From: Azospirillum melinis
Lineage (GTDB): Bacteria > Pseudomonadota > Alphaproteobacteria > Azospirillales > Azospirillaceae
Length of the DNA: 64,000 nt
NCBI RefSeq assembly: GCF_013340935.1
Contig: NZ_WHOS01000028.1
Coordinates: forward strand, 32,957 to 96,956
Reading direction: 5' to 3'
This document shows, one piece after another, positions 8,820 to 17,587 of this stretch (positions within the stretch are counted from its first letter, which is position 1; every line of letters begins with the position of its first letter). Position numbers and translations under genes: made by a program. The notes beneath the pieces are model-generated. The model ran no database searches and was not told the origin of the DNA. It saw only the letters and a list, made by a program, of their open reading frames with translations.

Positions 8820-8941
8820 GGCGCGGTCGTTCTGCTGTCGATTGTCCAAGGGACGGCACCATGGAGCCGCATCGCGGCCCCTGTCAACCATACCCGCGGC
8901 CGGCATCGGCCGGTTTGCGACAAAGCCCCCGAACTCCCCAC

Positions 8942-9661
8942 TCAAACTCCCGCGACCGCCGCCAGCCAGGAGGGCAGGTCGTCGACGGTGTGATCGATGT
9001 GGACCCCGGCGCCGACGCCGGCCTTCTCATACTCCTTCTCGCCGCGGACCCAGACGGTGGTCATGCCCAGCGCGTGGGCGGGGGCGAGGTTGCGGGCGAT
9101 GTCCTCCACCATGCAGGCGTCGGCCGGATCGACGCCGTAGCGTTGCACCAGCGTGGCATAGGGGCGGGGATCGGGCTTCGGCACGAAGCCGCCGGCGGCG
9201 ATGTCGAACACCGCGTCGAACCGGTCGAGGATGCCGAGCCGGCCGGCGACGTTTTCGGCATGGCGGACCGAGCCGTTGGTGTAGATGATCTTGCGGCCGG
9301 GCAGCTGCGCCAGCGCGTCGGCCAGCAGGGCGGAGGGCTGAACTCCGGTCACGTCGATGTCGTGGACATAATCCATGTAGGCGACCGGATCGACGTCATG
9401 CTCCATCATCAGGCCGCGCAGCGTGGTGCCGTATTCGCGGAAGAACTGCTTCTGCCGCACCCGCGCCTCGTCCATCCCGATGTTGAAATGGGCGGCGATG
9501 AACTCATTGATCCGGCGGTCGACCTGGGCGAACAGGTTGCAGGAGGCCGGATAGAGCGTGTTGTCGAGGTCGAAGATCCACACGGCGCGGTCGCGCAGGG
9601 CGGCGAGGGGATTGGCGGCGGAGTCGGGCGCCGGTGCGGCGGGGGAGGTCGGGACGGTCAT
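8942..9661 (-). CDS. HAD-family pyrimidine 5'-nucleotidase
   Basis: 239 residues. The HAD motifs are in order: IFDLDNTLYP (nucleophile Asp about residue 28), YTNGS (motif II), KPDPRPY (motif III Lys) and MVEDIARNL (motif IV acid pair). The LDNTLYPASCNLF stretch is typical of the SDT1/pyrimidine 5'-nucleotidase branch, which dephosphorylates UMP or CMP. It is the first gene of the operon with dapD and dapE. The start is MTVPTSP at 9661; the upstream extension is not family-like. The substrate is inferred from family only. Confidence 0.85.
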   Translation of the reverse strand: MTVPTSPAAPAPDSAANPLAALRDRAVWIFDLDNTLYPASCNLFAQVDRRINEFIAAHFNIGMDEARVRQKQFFREYGTTLRGLMMEHDVDPVAYMDYVHDIDVTGVQPSALLADALAQLPGRKIIYTNGSVRHAENVAGRLGILDRFDAVFDIAAGGFVPKPDPRPYATLVQRYGVDPADACMVEDIARNLAPAHALGMTTVWVRGEKEYEKAGVGAGVHIDHTVDDLPSWLAAVAGV

Positions 9662-9776
9662 CCCCCAAGAATGGGGCCGGGGCCTGCCGGCCGCAAGGCG
9701 CTTCACATGGTCGCAGGCGCGCAGCCGCCCTTTGGCCAAGCCGCCGCTATGGGGAGTCCCCCGCGTCGTTGGTTGA

Positions 9777-9805
9777 TTGAAGATTAACCCCTAAAGAGGT
9801 AGCAT
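9777..9805 (+). promoter_or_regulatory. Candidate promoter of the diguanylate cyclase gene
   Basis: TTGAAG, 17 bases, then TAGCAT. Transcription would start near 9812, about 46 bases before the GTG start. It lies in the 196-base divergent gap with the HAD gene. Confidence 0.35.
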
Positions 9806-9857
9806 GGACCAGACCTTGTAATGGTTTACAGCCAAAGGTTTCCGCTCCGCCTGCCTC

Positions 9858-11636
9858 GTGGCCCGCAAGCCTCGTGGATTGCCCTCTGGGATTGCCGTGG
9901 ACCTTCTTCTGACCACCGGTACCTCTGCCACCGCTTCCGCCTCCACCGGCGGCCAGACCGGCCCCGTGACGCTGGTCGCGCTGTATCCCGGCCCGGCCCT
10001 GCGGCTGGATTCGGCGCTGGCCGTCGCCGAATCGAATGCCGAGGCGGAAGACATGATGGACAGCGATCCGCGCTGGCTGCCGGAGCTGCGCAACTGGCTG
10101 TCGGCGTCCAGCGTGGCACCGGGGCTGCGGTCAGTGCCGGTGGAATCACTGCGCGGGATCATGATCGTCGAATGGGCCGGCGTGCCGCTGCCCGACGGCG
10201 GGTTCCTGCTGCTGGGCCGCGACGACACGCTGGAGCGCCAGCTGCGCCACACGCTGACCGAATCGCGGCGGCGCTACAAGGATCTGGTGGAGGTCTCCTC
10301 CGACTTCGCCTGGGAGACCGGGCCGGACGGCACCTTCGTCTTCGTCAGCCACAAGGGCGCGTTGGGCTATCCGGCCGATGCGCTGATCGGCCGCGACCCG
10401 CGCAGTCTGGCGCTGGAGGAGGCGGAAGACCTGCCGATGCCGTTCGACTGCCGTCGGGCGATCGACCAGACCGAGCTGTGGCTGAAGAGCGCGGACGGCA
10501 CGCCGGCCTGCGTCGTCGCCTCCGCCCTGCCGTTGTTCGGCACGCAGGGCGACTGGATCGGCGCCCGCGGCGTCTGCCGCGACGTGACCGAGCAGGTGCT
10601 GCGCTCCAACGAGCTGGCGCGTATCCGTAACCGTGAACGGCTGCTGGGCCACATCGTTCACACCCTGCGCGACCGTCTCGACGCCGCGGAAGCGCTGGCC
10701 GTTGCCGCGACCGAAACGGCGCGGGCGCTCAGCGCCGACGGCTGCCGCATCTATCGGGCGGAGGAGGGGGCCGCCGGCGGCAATGGGGGCGGCCGTGTCG
10801 TCCTGTCGCTGGTGGCGGAGTTCGGCGCGAAACTGCCGGAGGTCGGCACCGCCCTGCTCGACCGCATCGCCAACAACGAAGGGCTGGTGACCGACCGGCT
10901 GGGCGACGTGCAGCTGATCGGCGAGCGGACGGAGTACCGGCAGGCGGCGAACGGCGCGCTGCTGGTCTGGCGCACCGGCGATTCGGAGCCGTGGGACGAA
11001 GACGACCGCCATCTGATGTCGGGCGTGGCCGACCATATCGGCATCGCGCACGCCCATCTCGCCTACCAGGAGCGGCTGCGCCGCCTGTCGGAGCGCGACG
11101 GGCTGACCGGGCTGTTCAACCGCCGCACCTTCTTCGAACGGCTGGAGGAGTCGATCTCCCGGCCGGACAGCGGACCGTCGGCCCTGCTCTATGTCGACCT
11201 CGACAATTTCAAGGCGGTCAACGACCTGCACGGCCACCAGCAGGGCGATGCCGTGCTGAAGGCCATCGGCACGCTGCTGAGCACCGGGGTGCGGCCGGGC
11301 GACCTGCCGGGCCGGCTGGGCGGTGACGAGTTCGTGCTGTGGCTGGGCCGCACCGACGAGGCGAAGGCCCGCATCGTCGCCGAACGGCTGCTGAACGGCA
11401 TGCGCGATCTGGCCCACCTGTCGGCCAGTCCCGAAAAGCCGCTGGGCCTGTCGATCGGCATTGCCGTCCACACCCCTGGCCGCGGCGAATCGGTGCGGGA
11501 GTTGACCGACCGGTCCGATGCCGCCATGTACGACGCCAAGAAGAGCGGCAAGGGCCATTTCGCCCTGGCCCCCGCCTATCAGGCGGCCGCTCAGGCATCT
11601 TCCTCCGATGTTTCCCCCGCGGAGCCTATCCCGTGA
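9858..11636 (+). CDS. PAS-GAF-GGDEF diguanylate cyclase
   Basis: 592 residues, cytoplasmic (no membrane segment). Order: a degenerate PAS-like segment (about 35-130), a PAS domain (about 138-255, SSDFAWETGPDGTFVFVS), a GAF-like domain (about 285-415) and a GGDEF domain (about 430-575). RLGGDEFVLW (about 487) is an intact active site for making cyclic-di-GMP, and RPGD five residues before it is a complete product-inhibition (I) site. The GTG start at 9858 has no ATG competitor. Its stop overlaps the GTG of the DUF2336 gene, so the two are translationally coupled. The PAS and GAF ligands are unknown. Confidence 0.9.
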   Translation: MARKPRGLPSGIAVDLLLTTGTSATASASTGGQTGPVTLVALYPGPALRLDSALAVAESNAEAEDMMDSDPRWLPELRNWLSASSVAPGLRSVPVESLRGIMIVEWAGVPLPDGGFLLLGRDDTLERQLRHTLTESRRRYKDLVEVSSDFAWETGPDGTFVFVSHKGALGYPADALIGRDPRSLALEEAEDLPMPFDCRRAIDQTELWLKSADGTPACVVASALPLFGTQGDWIGARGVCRDVTEQVLRSNELARIRNRERLLGHIVHTLRDRLDAAEALAVAATETARALSADGCRIYRAEEGAAGGNGGGRVVLSLVAEFGAKLPEVGTALLDRIANNEGLVTDRLGDVQLIGERTEYRQAANGALLVWRTGDSEPWDEDDRHLMSGVADHIGIAHAHLAYQERLRRLSERDGLTGLFNRRTFFERLEESISRPDSGPSALLYVDLDNFKAVNDLHGHQQGDAVLKAIGTLLSTGVRPGDLPGRLGGDEFVLWLGRTDEAKARIVAERLLNGMRDLAHLSASPEKPLGLSIGIAVHTPGRGESVRELTDRSDAAMYDAKKSGKGHFALAPAYQAAAQASSSDVSPAEPIP

Positions 11637-12961
11637 CCCCGCCTGCCAATCCGCGTCCCGAGGCCCTCGACCCCGCCGACTACGAATCCGCCAAGCGGAT
11701 GGTGCAGAGCGACGATCCGGCGGTTCGCCGGAAGGTCGCCGAACATCCCAAGACCCGGCCGGAGCTGCTGTATTTCCTTGCCGCCGATGCCGCGGCCGAG
11801 GTGCGGCGCGCCATCGCCACCAATGCCGGCACCCCGCGGCAGGCCGACCTGCTGCTGGCCAAGGACCGCGAGGTCATGGTGCGGCAGGCGGTGGCGCGCA
11901 AGATCGCCCGCCTGCTGCCGGAGCTGTCGGCCGACCAGGCGATGCAGATCGAGCGGCTGACGGTGGAATGCCTGGAAACGCTGGCCCGCGATCAGGCGAC
12001 GGAGGTGCGCGGCATCCTGGCCGAAGCGCTGAAGGATTTGCCCAACGCCCCGCACGGCGTGATCAACCGGCTGGCCCGCGACGTCGAGCTGTCGGTCTGC
12101 GCGCCCGTGTTGCAGCATTCGCCGATCCTCACCGAGGAGGATCTGACCGACATCATCATGAAGGGGCCGGTGCGGGGCGCGATGACCGCCATCGCCAGCC
12201 GGCAGAATGTCAGCGCCTCCGTCGCGGACGCCATCGCGCGCTCGGACGACGAGGCGGCTGTTACGGCGCTGCTCGGCAACCCGTCGGCCCAGATCCGCGA
12301 AGAGACGCTCGACCGCATCCTCGATCAGGCGCCGCAGCACGAGCCCTGGCATTCGCCGCTGGTCCGCCGCCCGCGGCTGCCGGCCCGCGCGGTGGCGCGG
12401 CTGGCCAGCTTCGTCGCCGACAATCTGCTGAAGGTCTTGCAGGACCGCGACGACCTCGACCCGGCTGCCGCGCGCGGGCTGGTGGAGGCGGTGCGCCAGC
12501 GGGTGGGACAGGCGGCGGCCGGCGCGGCACCCGGCCTGCCGCTCGGCCCTGTCGATTTCGGCGAGGAGGCGGTCGGCGGCGCCGCCGGACCGGAGAAGCC
12601 GGTCGAGCGTCCCACCGACAAGGCGGCACGCCTGAACAAGGAAGGCAAGCTGACCGAGAAGCTGATCGAGGGCTCGATGGTGGAGGGTGACCGCGGCTTC
12701 GTCATGGCCGCCCTGGCGGAGCTTTCGCAGATTCCGCTGCCGGTGGTGGACCGCATCGTCGCCACCCATGCGCCGCGCGCCGTCACCGCGCTGGTGTGGC
12801 GCGCCGGGCTGACCATGCGCTTCGCCCGGCAGGTGCAGTTGCGGCTCGCCCAGATTCCGCCAAAAACAGCGCTTAATGCTCGGGACGGCACGCACTATCC
12901 GATGACCGATGAAGAGATGCGCTGGCAGCTCGAATTTTTCGGTGTCGAGGAGAAGGCGTGA
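11633..12961 (+). CDS. DUF2336 protein (alpha-helical repeat)
   Basis: 442 residues, soluble and rich in Ala and Leu with HEAT-like helices: VQSDDPAVRRKVAEHPKTRP, then VRRAIATNAGTPR, then VMVRQAVARKIARLLPELS. This matches DUF2336, an alphaproteobacterial family of unknown biochemical role. A linker of about 60 residues rich in Gly, Pro and Ala (about 300-345) splits the repeats from the conserved C-terminal part (EGDRGFVMAALAELSQIP). The GTG start lies inside the last codons of the cyclase gene (GTGA), implying coupled translation; I infer an accessory or effector role next to the cyclase, not more. Confidence 0.8.
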   Translation: MTPPANPRPEALDPADYESAKRMVQSDDPAVRRKVAEHPKTRPELLYFLAADAAAEVRRAIATNAGTPRQADLLLAKDREVMVRQAVARKIARLLPELSADQAMQIERLTVECLETLARDQATEVRGILAEALKDLPNAPHGVINRLARDVELSVCAPVLQHSPILTEEDLTDIIMKGPVRGAMTAIASRQNVSASVADAIARSDDEAAVTALLGNPSAQIREETLDRILDQAPQHEPWHSPLVRRPRLPARAVARLASFVADNLLKVLQDRDDLDPAAARGLVEAVRQRVGQAAAGAAPGLPLGPVDFGEEAVGGAAGPEKPVERPTDKAARLNKEGKLTEKLIEGSMVEGDRGFVMAALAELSQIPLPVVDRIVATHAPRAVTALVWRAGLTMRFARQVQLRLAQIPPKTALNARDGTHYPMTDEEMRWQLEFFGVEEKA

Positions 12962-12992
12962 CGTTTTCCTCCCTGTTCGGGTTTTCTCCGGT

Positions 12993-13625
12993 ATGCGTGT
13001 CGCCTTTCTCGCCTTCTTCGTCGTCCTGATCGCAGCATTCACCAGCTTCGCCGCCCCGCCGCGCGAAACGCCGGAGGAGCGCGAGGTCGCCGCCACCTTC
13101 GACGCCGCCCGCACGGCGTTGTCCGAGAAGCGCGGGTCGGCGGTGATCCCGCTGCTCACCCGCAATTCGGTCAAGGCGCTGGAGTCGGTGCGTGACGCCG
13201 CCCGCCAGCCCGGCGATGCGCCTTTGCAGCGGCTGGAGCCGGCGGAGCGTTTCGCCGCCATGGGGCTGCGCCGCTATCTCGGCCCGGCGGACCTGCGGCG
13301 CATGTCGGTCGGCGACATCGCCAACCATGCGTTGAAAGCCGGCTGGCTCGGACCCAACGTCATCTCCCGCAGCGCGCTGGGGCCGGTGCGGGTCAAGGGA
13401 GACCGGGCGTCGGGCCTGCTGATGGTCGACAACCGGCCGGCGCTGGTCCCTGCCGATTTCGTCCGCGAGGGCGGGGCGTGGCGCATCGACCTCGCCAGCG
13501 TCTTCACCTTCGGCAGCCAGATGCTGAAGGGCTTCGCCGCCATGGCCGGCAAAGACGAGACCGCTTACATCGGCGAACTGCTCGACCGGTTGCCGGCCAA
13601 GCCGGGAGTGATGAAGGCGCAGTGA
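12993..13625 (+). CDS. Secreted protein of unknown function
   Basis: 210 residues with a plain signal peptide (MRVAFLAFFVVLIAAFTSFAA, cleaved near residue 20). The mature part is alpha/beta with no cysteine pair; it carries SAVIPLLTRNSVKALESV and a C-terminal DFVREGGAWRIDLASVF that resembles the end of NTF2-like or DUF4878-type folds (weak). It starts 31 bases after the DUF2336 gene and is probably in the same transcript. The role is unknown; the context suggests an envelope output of the upstream signalling pair. Confidence 0.7.
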   Translation: MRVAFLAFFVVLIAAFTSFAAPPRETPEEREVAATFDAARTALSEKRGSAVIPLLTRNSVKALESVRDAARQPGDAPLQRLEPAERFAAMGLRRYLGPADLRRMSVGDIANHALKAGWLGPNVISRSALGPVRVKGDRASGLLMVDNRPALVPADFVREGGAWRIDLASVFTFGSQMLKGFAAMAGKDETAYIGELLDRLPAKPGVMKAQ

Positions 13626-13770
13626 TCCTGAAGCGGATCCTCCATCCCCGTTATCCAGCCTCTTTCATCCACCCACTTTTATCCATCTGCCCGCGTCCAT
13701 CGGTGCGATTGCGGCGACTCCGGCGATTGCGTAGACTCGCCCCCGCTTCCACCAAGTGTTGGCGCTGACG

Positions 13771-14415
13771 ATGACCGCACCGGAAGAGACCGCTTCCTCA
13801 CCCAGCCCCGGCCGGGCCGTGCCCTGCGGCGCCGGTTTCCGTACCGCCGTTCTGGAGCTGGCCGCCGCCCGCGGGGCAGCGGTGCCGATGCTTGTCGCCG
13901 CCGCCCTGCTGCTGGTGCCGACGGGTGGTGCCGATCCGGGCCTGCGCGATGCGGACGGGGAGGCGCTGCTGGAGGTCGGGGAGACCGACGCCAGCGACGG
14001 TGCGATCCGCATCGCGCTGGCCGCCGCTCTTGCGCTTGCCGATCCCGGCGCGCGCATCCTGCCGGGCGAGGATGTCCGCCGGCTCGAAGCTGCGGTGGAG
14101 ACGCTGGGCTACCGCAACAAGACGTTGGCCCACGCGCTGCAACGCCTGTCCTTCCAGCCGCTCGACGGCCGCATCACGCAGGTGCGCGACGCCGCCCAGC
14201 TGTTCGGCTTCGTCAATGAATGGTGCTTCGACGAGGATCAGGTGCGGCGGCGCTTCCGCGAACTGGCGCCGGTCTATCACCCGGACACCGGCATCGTCGC
14301 CTGCCGCGAGCGGATGGGCCAGCTGATCGACGCCCGCAACCTGCTGGTCCACCATGTCCGCAGCGTCTACGGCTCCGGCGACTGGATGACCCGGCGGGGT
14401 GGGCCTTCCGCTTAG
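13771..14415 (+). CDS. Orphan J-domain protein
   Basis: 214 residues. The C-terminal 60 residues form a J-domain-like unit: FDEDQVRRRFRELAPVYHPDTG (quoted in parts; helix II then the diagnostic HPD at 170-172), followed by helix III ERMGQLIDARNLLVHHV. J domains stimulate Hsp70 ATPase through HPD. The N-terminal 130 residues are helical and unlike zinc-finger or G/F regions of true DnaJ. An in-frame GTG lies 15 bases upstream; ATG is preferred. It converges on the pentapeptide gene. Client and partner are unknown. Confidence 0.7.
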   Translation: MTAPEETASSPSPGRAVPCGAGFRTAVLELAAARGAAVPMLVAAALLLVPTGGADPGLRDADGEALLEVGETDASDGAIRIALAAALALADPGARILPGEDVRRLEAAVETLGYRNKTLAHALQRLSFQPLDGRITQVRDAAQLFGFVNEWCFDEDQVRRRFRELAPVYHPDTGIVACRERMGQLIDARNLLVHHVRSVYGSGDWMTRRGGPSA

Positions 14416-14454
14416 AACTTTGGCCGCCTGAAACCGGAACCCTGAGCTGATCTC

Positions 14455-15816
14455 TCAGCTGGCCAGCCCGATCGCCTCCTCGACGATCGCCTGGTCCATC
14501 GTGGCGCCGTCCAGCACCGCACCGGTCAGGTCGGCGCCGGTCAGGTCGGCCTCGCTGAGGTTGGCGCCGGTCAGGTCGGCACCGGCGAGATTGGCGCCGG
14601 AGAGGTTGGCCTTGCGCAGGTCGGCCTTGCACAGCAGCGCCATGCCGAGCCGGGCGCGTTGCAGGTTGGCCCGCCAGACATGGCCGCTCATCGTCTGGAT
14701 ATGGACGGGGCCGAGCTGGGCGCCGGTCAGGTTGGCGCCGGTCAGGGTCGCGCGTTCGAAATTCACCCCGCGCAGATCGGCCTTCGACAGGTCGGCCTTG
14801 CGCAGGTCGGCCAGCGACATGTCGGCTATCGCCATCGCAGCACCCGACAGGTTGGCGCCGCGCAGCGCGATGCATTGCAGGATCGCCGCCGACAGGTTGA
14901 TGCCGTCCAGCTTGCGCCCCGACAGGTCCAGCGCCGACAGGTCGGCGCGCTTGCCGGCCTTGCCGCCGCTGTCGATCCAGCTCAGATGCTCCATCAGCAT
15001 CTCGCGCAGGTCGTCTTCCGGGTTCTCCAGCGTCTTGGCCAGCACCGCCGCCTGCAGGTTGGGCGAGCGCATCTGTGCTGCGTCCAGGATGGCGCCGATC
15101 AGCGTGGCGCCGCTGAAATTGGTGCGGTTGATAGCGCAGCCGGTCATCACCGCCCCGGACAGACGGGCGCCCGACAGGTTCGCCTCGGTCAGGTCGGCGT
15201 CGGTCAGGTCGCAGCCGGTCAGGTTGGAGCCGGTCAGGTTGGCGCGCATGAACTTGGTGCCGCGCAGGACGGCGTCGGTCAGGTCGGTCTGCATGACGAA
15301 GGCGTTGGCGATCTTGGCCCGCGACAGGTCGGCGCCGCGGATGGTCGCCGCCGTCAGTTCCGACGTCAGGACGGAATCCTCATACTCGTGGGCGTACATC
15401 TCGCCGCTGGAGTCGTAATGCAGCAGCGTGCCGTCGCGCAGGTCGACCTCCACCAGCGTCGCCTCGCTCAGCACGGCACCACGCAGGCAGGCGCCGCGCA
15501 GGTCGGCCCGGCGCAGATCGGCCTTTTCCAGGTTGGCGAGCCGCAGGTCGGCGGCATAGAGGTTGGCGTTGGCGAGGTTAGCGCCGGTCAGCCTGGCGCT
15601 GAACAGCTTCGCCCCCGACAGGTCGGCGTCCGACAGGTCGATGCCGGAGAGATCGAGATGCGACAGGTCGCGCATCTTCAGGTTGGCGCGCACGCCGCCG
15701 GGCTGGCTTTTGCGGAATGCCTGGTGCCGCAACAGGATCGCGTTGAGCTGGCTCTGGGTCAGCTTGGTTCGCGGGCTGTTGGACCCAAAGCCCTGGGCGG
15801 ACGACATCGCCGGCAT
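14455..15816 (-). CDS. Pentapeptide-repeat protein
   Basis: 453 residues, mostly A(D/N)Lxx repeats in three blocks (about 45-115, 145-245 and 295-450), forming right-handed quadrilateral beta-helices. Blocks are separated by a loop with YDSSGEMYAHEYEDS and by a helical segment LENPEDDLREMLMEHLSW. Such proteins can mimic DNA or act as scaffolds; the sequence does not say which. The start MPAMSS at 15816 sits behind GAGAAGG at good spacing. The upstream open frame is antisense to ffh. A 10-base-arm inverted repeat lies just upstream of the ribosome binding site. Confidence 0.9.
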   Translation of the reverse strand: MPAMSSAQGFGSNSPRTKLTQSQLNAILLRHQAFRKSQPGGVRANLKMRDLSHLDLSGIDLSDADLSGAKLFSARLTGANLANANLYAADLRLANLEKADLRRADLRGACLRGAVLSEATLVEVDLRDGTLLHYDSSGEMYAHEYEDSVLTSELTAATIRGADLSRAKIANAFVMQTDLTDAVLRGTKFMRANLTGSNLTGCDLTDADLTEANLSGARLSGAVMTGCAINRTNFSGATLIGAILDAAQMRSPNLQAAVLAKTLENPEDDLREMLMEHLSWIDSGGKAGKRADLSALDLSGRKLDGINLSAAILQCIALRGANLSGAAMAIADMSLADLRKADLSKADLRGVNFERATLTGANLTGAQLGPVHIQTMSGHVWRANLQRARLGMALLCKADLRKANLSGANLAGADLTGANLSEADLTGADLTGAVLDGATMDQAIVEEAIGLAS

Positions 15817-15958
15817 ACCTTCTCTATTTGGTGACTCATAATCCGAAAGAGTCGCCAAAATTTGGTTAAGGGTTGATGGCTTGTGACAAGCTTGGGACCG
15901 ATAACCGCCGCCGGGCAAGGCAGACGTAAGGACGACTGCAAAAGACCGACTGCGGCAG

Positions 15959-15987
15959 TTGACTCGGCCAGCCGGCTTCTCTATGGT
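15959..15987 (+). promoter_or_regulatory. Promoter of the ffh-rpsP-rimM-trmD-rplS operon
   Basis: TTGACT, a 17-base spacer, then TATGGT: a good sigma-70-type match. Transcription would begin near 15994, giving a leader of about 147 bases. Confidence 0.6.
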
Positions 15988-16049
15988 CCGCCGACCTGTC
16001 TTCCGCAAAGCCGATAGACCGGGTACCCCGGCCCCACGCCGGGTATCTC

Positions 16050-16078
16050 CGCCAGTCCGCGAAATTCGCGCACTGGCG
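16050..16078 (+). promoter_or_regulatory. Hairpin in the ffh leader
   Basis: CGCCAGT-C-CGCGAA-A-TTCGCG-C-ACTGGCG is an almost unbroken stem with a single C-C mismatch, 62 bases before the ffh start. It could tune ffh expression or RNA stability; function is inferred. Confidence 0.5.
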
Positions 16079-16140
16079 CTTTCGTGCTTGTGCGGGTGGC
16101 GGCCCTGACGCTGGACCTGGAACTGGGGAACGAGTAACGC

Positions 16141-17526
16141 ATGTTCGAAGGCCTGACCGGACGCCTGGGCGACATCTTCGACAAGCTGCGCCGCCGTGGC
16201 GCGCTGACCGAAGAGGACGTCTCCGCCGCACTGCGCGAAGTTCGCGTGGCGTTGCTGGAGGCTGACGTCGCCCTGCCCGTCGTCAAGCAGTTCGTCACCC
16301 AGGTGAAGGAACGCGCCGTCGGGCAGGAGGTGCTGAAGTCGGTCACCCCCGGCCAGCAGGTCATCAAGATCGTCCACGACAATCTCGTGGAGATGCTGGG
16401 CGAAGGCGCTGACATCAACCTGAACGCCGCCGCTCCGGTGCCGATCCTGATGGTCGGTCTCCAGGGCTCGGGCAAGACCACCAGCACCGCCAAGATCGCG
16501 CTGCGCCTGAAGACGAAGGACCGCAAGAAGGTCCTGATGGCCTCGCTGGACGTCCGCCGTCCGGCCGCCCAGGAGCAGCTGAAGGTTCTCGGCGAGCAGA
16601 CCGGCGTTGCCACGCTGCCGATCGTGCCGGGCCAGGACCCGGTCGCCATCGCGAAACGCGCCATCGAGACCGGCCGTCTCGAAGGCTACGACGTCGTCAT
16701 GCTCGACACCGCCGGCCGCCTCGCAATCGACGAGGAGCTGATGGCGGAGGTCGCGGCCGTCCGAGACGCGACGAAGCCGGTGGAAACCCTGCTGGTCGCC
16801 GACGCGATGACCGGCCAGGACGCCGTCACCGTCGCCACCAATTTCAACGACAAGGTCGGCATCACCGGCATCGTGCTGACCCGCATCGACGGCGACGCGC
16901 GCGGCGGTGCCGCCCTGTCGATGCGCCAGATCACCGGCAAGCCGATCAAGCTGCTGGGCGTCGGCGAGAAGATCGACGCGCTGGAGCCCTTCCACCCCGA
17001 CCGCATCGCCGGCCGAATCCTCGGCATGGGCGACGTGGTGTCGCTGGTGGAGAAGGCCGTCGAGACCATCGACAAGGACGAGGCCGAAAAGCTCGCCCGC
17101 AAGATGGAGAAGGGCCAGGGCTTCGACCTCGACGACATGGCGATGCAGCTGAAGCAGCTCCGCAAGATGGGCGGCATGTCCGGCCTGATGGGAATGCTGC
17201 CGGGCATCGGCAAGATCAAGGACCAGCTGAAGGACGCCAACGTCGACGACGGGATGATCAAACGCCAGGAGGCGATCATCTCCTCGATGACCAAGGCGGA
17301 GCGTAAGAACCCCGACCTTATCAAGGCTTCGCGCCGCAAGCGCATCGCCGCCGGCTCCGGCACCTCGGTGCAGGAGGTCAACAAGCTGCTGAAGCAGTTC
17401 GAGACTATGCGCGGAATGATGAAGCAGGTGCAGAAGCTTGGGAAGAAGGGGATGCTGCGCGGCGGCCTCGGAAATCTGCTGCCGAAGGGACTCGGCGGCT
17501 TTGGCGGGAAGGGGCCTTTCGGCTGA
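16141..17526 (+). CDS. ffh: Signal recognition particle protein Ffh
   Basis: 461 residues. The N-domain helices are followed by the SRP GTPase: G1 GLQGSGKTTSTAKIA (about 110), DVRRPAAQEQLK, DTAGRLAIDEEL, TRIDGDARGGAAL and the closing GEKIDALEPFHP. The methionine-rich M domain (about 325-445) has GMSGLMGMLPG and the RRKRIAAGSG RNA-binding helix. It targets nascent membrane proteins to the translocon with 4.5S RNA and FtsY. It is first in the classic ffh-rpsP-rimM-trmD-rplS order. The C-terminus is Gly/Lys-rich. Confidence 0.98.
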   Translation: MFEGLTGRLGDIFDKLRRRGALTEEDVSAALREVRVALLEADVALPVVKQFVTQVKERAVGQEVLKSVTPGQQVIKIVHDNLVEMLGEGADINLNAAAPVPILMVGLQGSGKTTSTAKIALRLKTKDRKKVLMASLDVRRPAAQEQLKVLGEQTGVATLPIVPGQDPVAIAKRAIETGRLEGYDVVMLDTAGRLAIDEELMAEVAAVRDATKPVETLLVADAMTGQDAVTVATNFNDKVGITGIVLTRIDGDARGGAALSMRQITGKPIKLLGVGEKIDALEPFHPDRIAGRILGMGDVVSLVEKAVETIDKDEAEKLARKMEKGQGFDLDDMAMQLKQLRKMGGMSGLMGMLPGIGKIKDQLKDANVDDGMIKRQEAIISSMTKAERKNPDLIKASRRKRIAAGSGTSVQEVNKLLKQFETMRGMMKQVQKLGKKGMLRGGLGNLLPKGLGGFGGKGPFG

Positions 17527-17587
17527 CCTGACCGCCTCTCGGAATCACCTGATACCTGTTTGACTTGAGAAGAGAAAGTTTCGACCA

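Larger units (their letters stand above)
15817..16140. other. Divergent regulatory gap between the pentapeptide gene and ffh
   Basis: No gene is seen in these 324 bases. They hold a 10-base-arm inverted repeat (15828-15837/15849-15858, one G-T pair) in the pentapeptide 5' leader, a CTTGTGACAAG palindrome at 15880, the ffh promoter at 15959-15987 and a strong hairpin (16050-16078) in the ffh leader. Confidence 0.6.

Noticed and set aside
9804..9821. Micro-ORF (MDQTL) before the cyclase
   Set aside because: Five codons without a clear ribosome binding site; too short to support.
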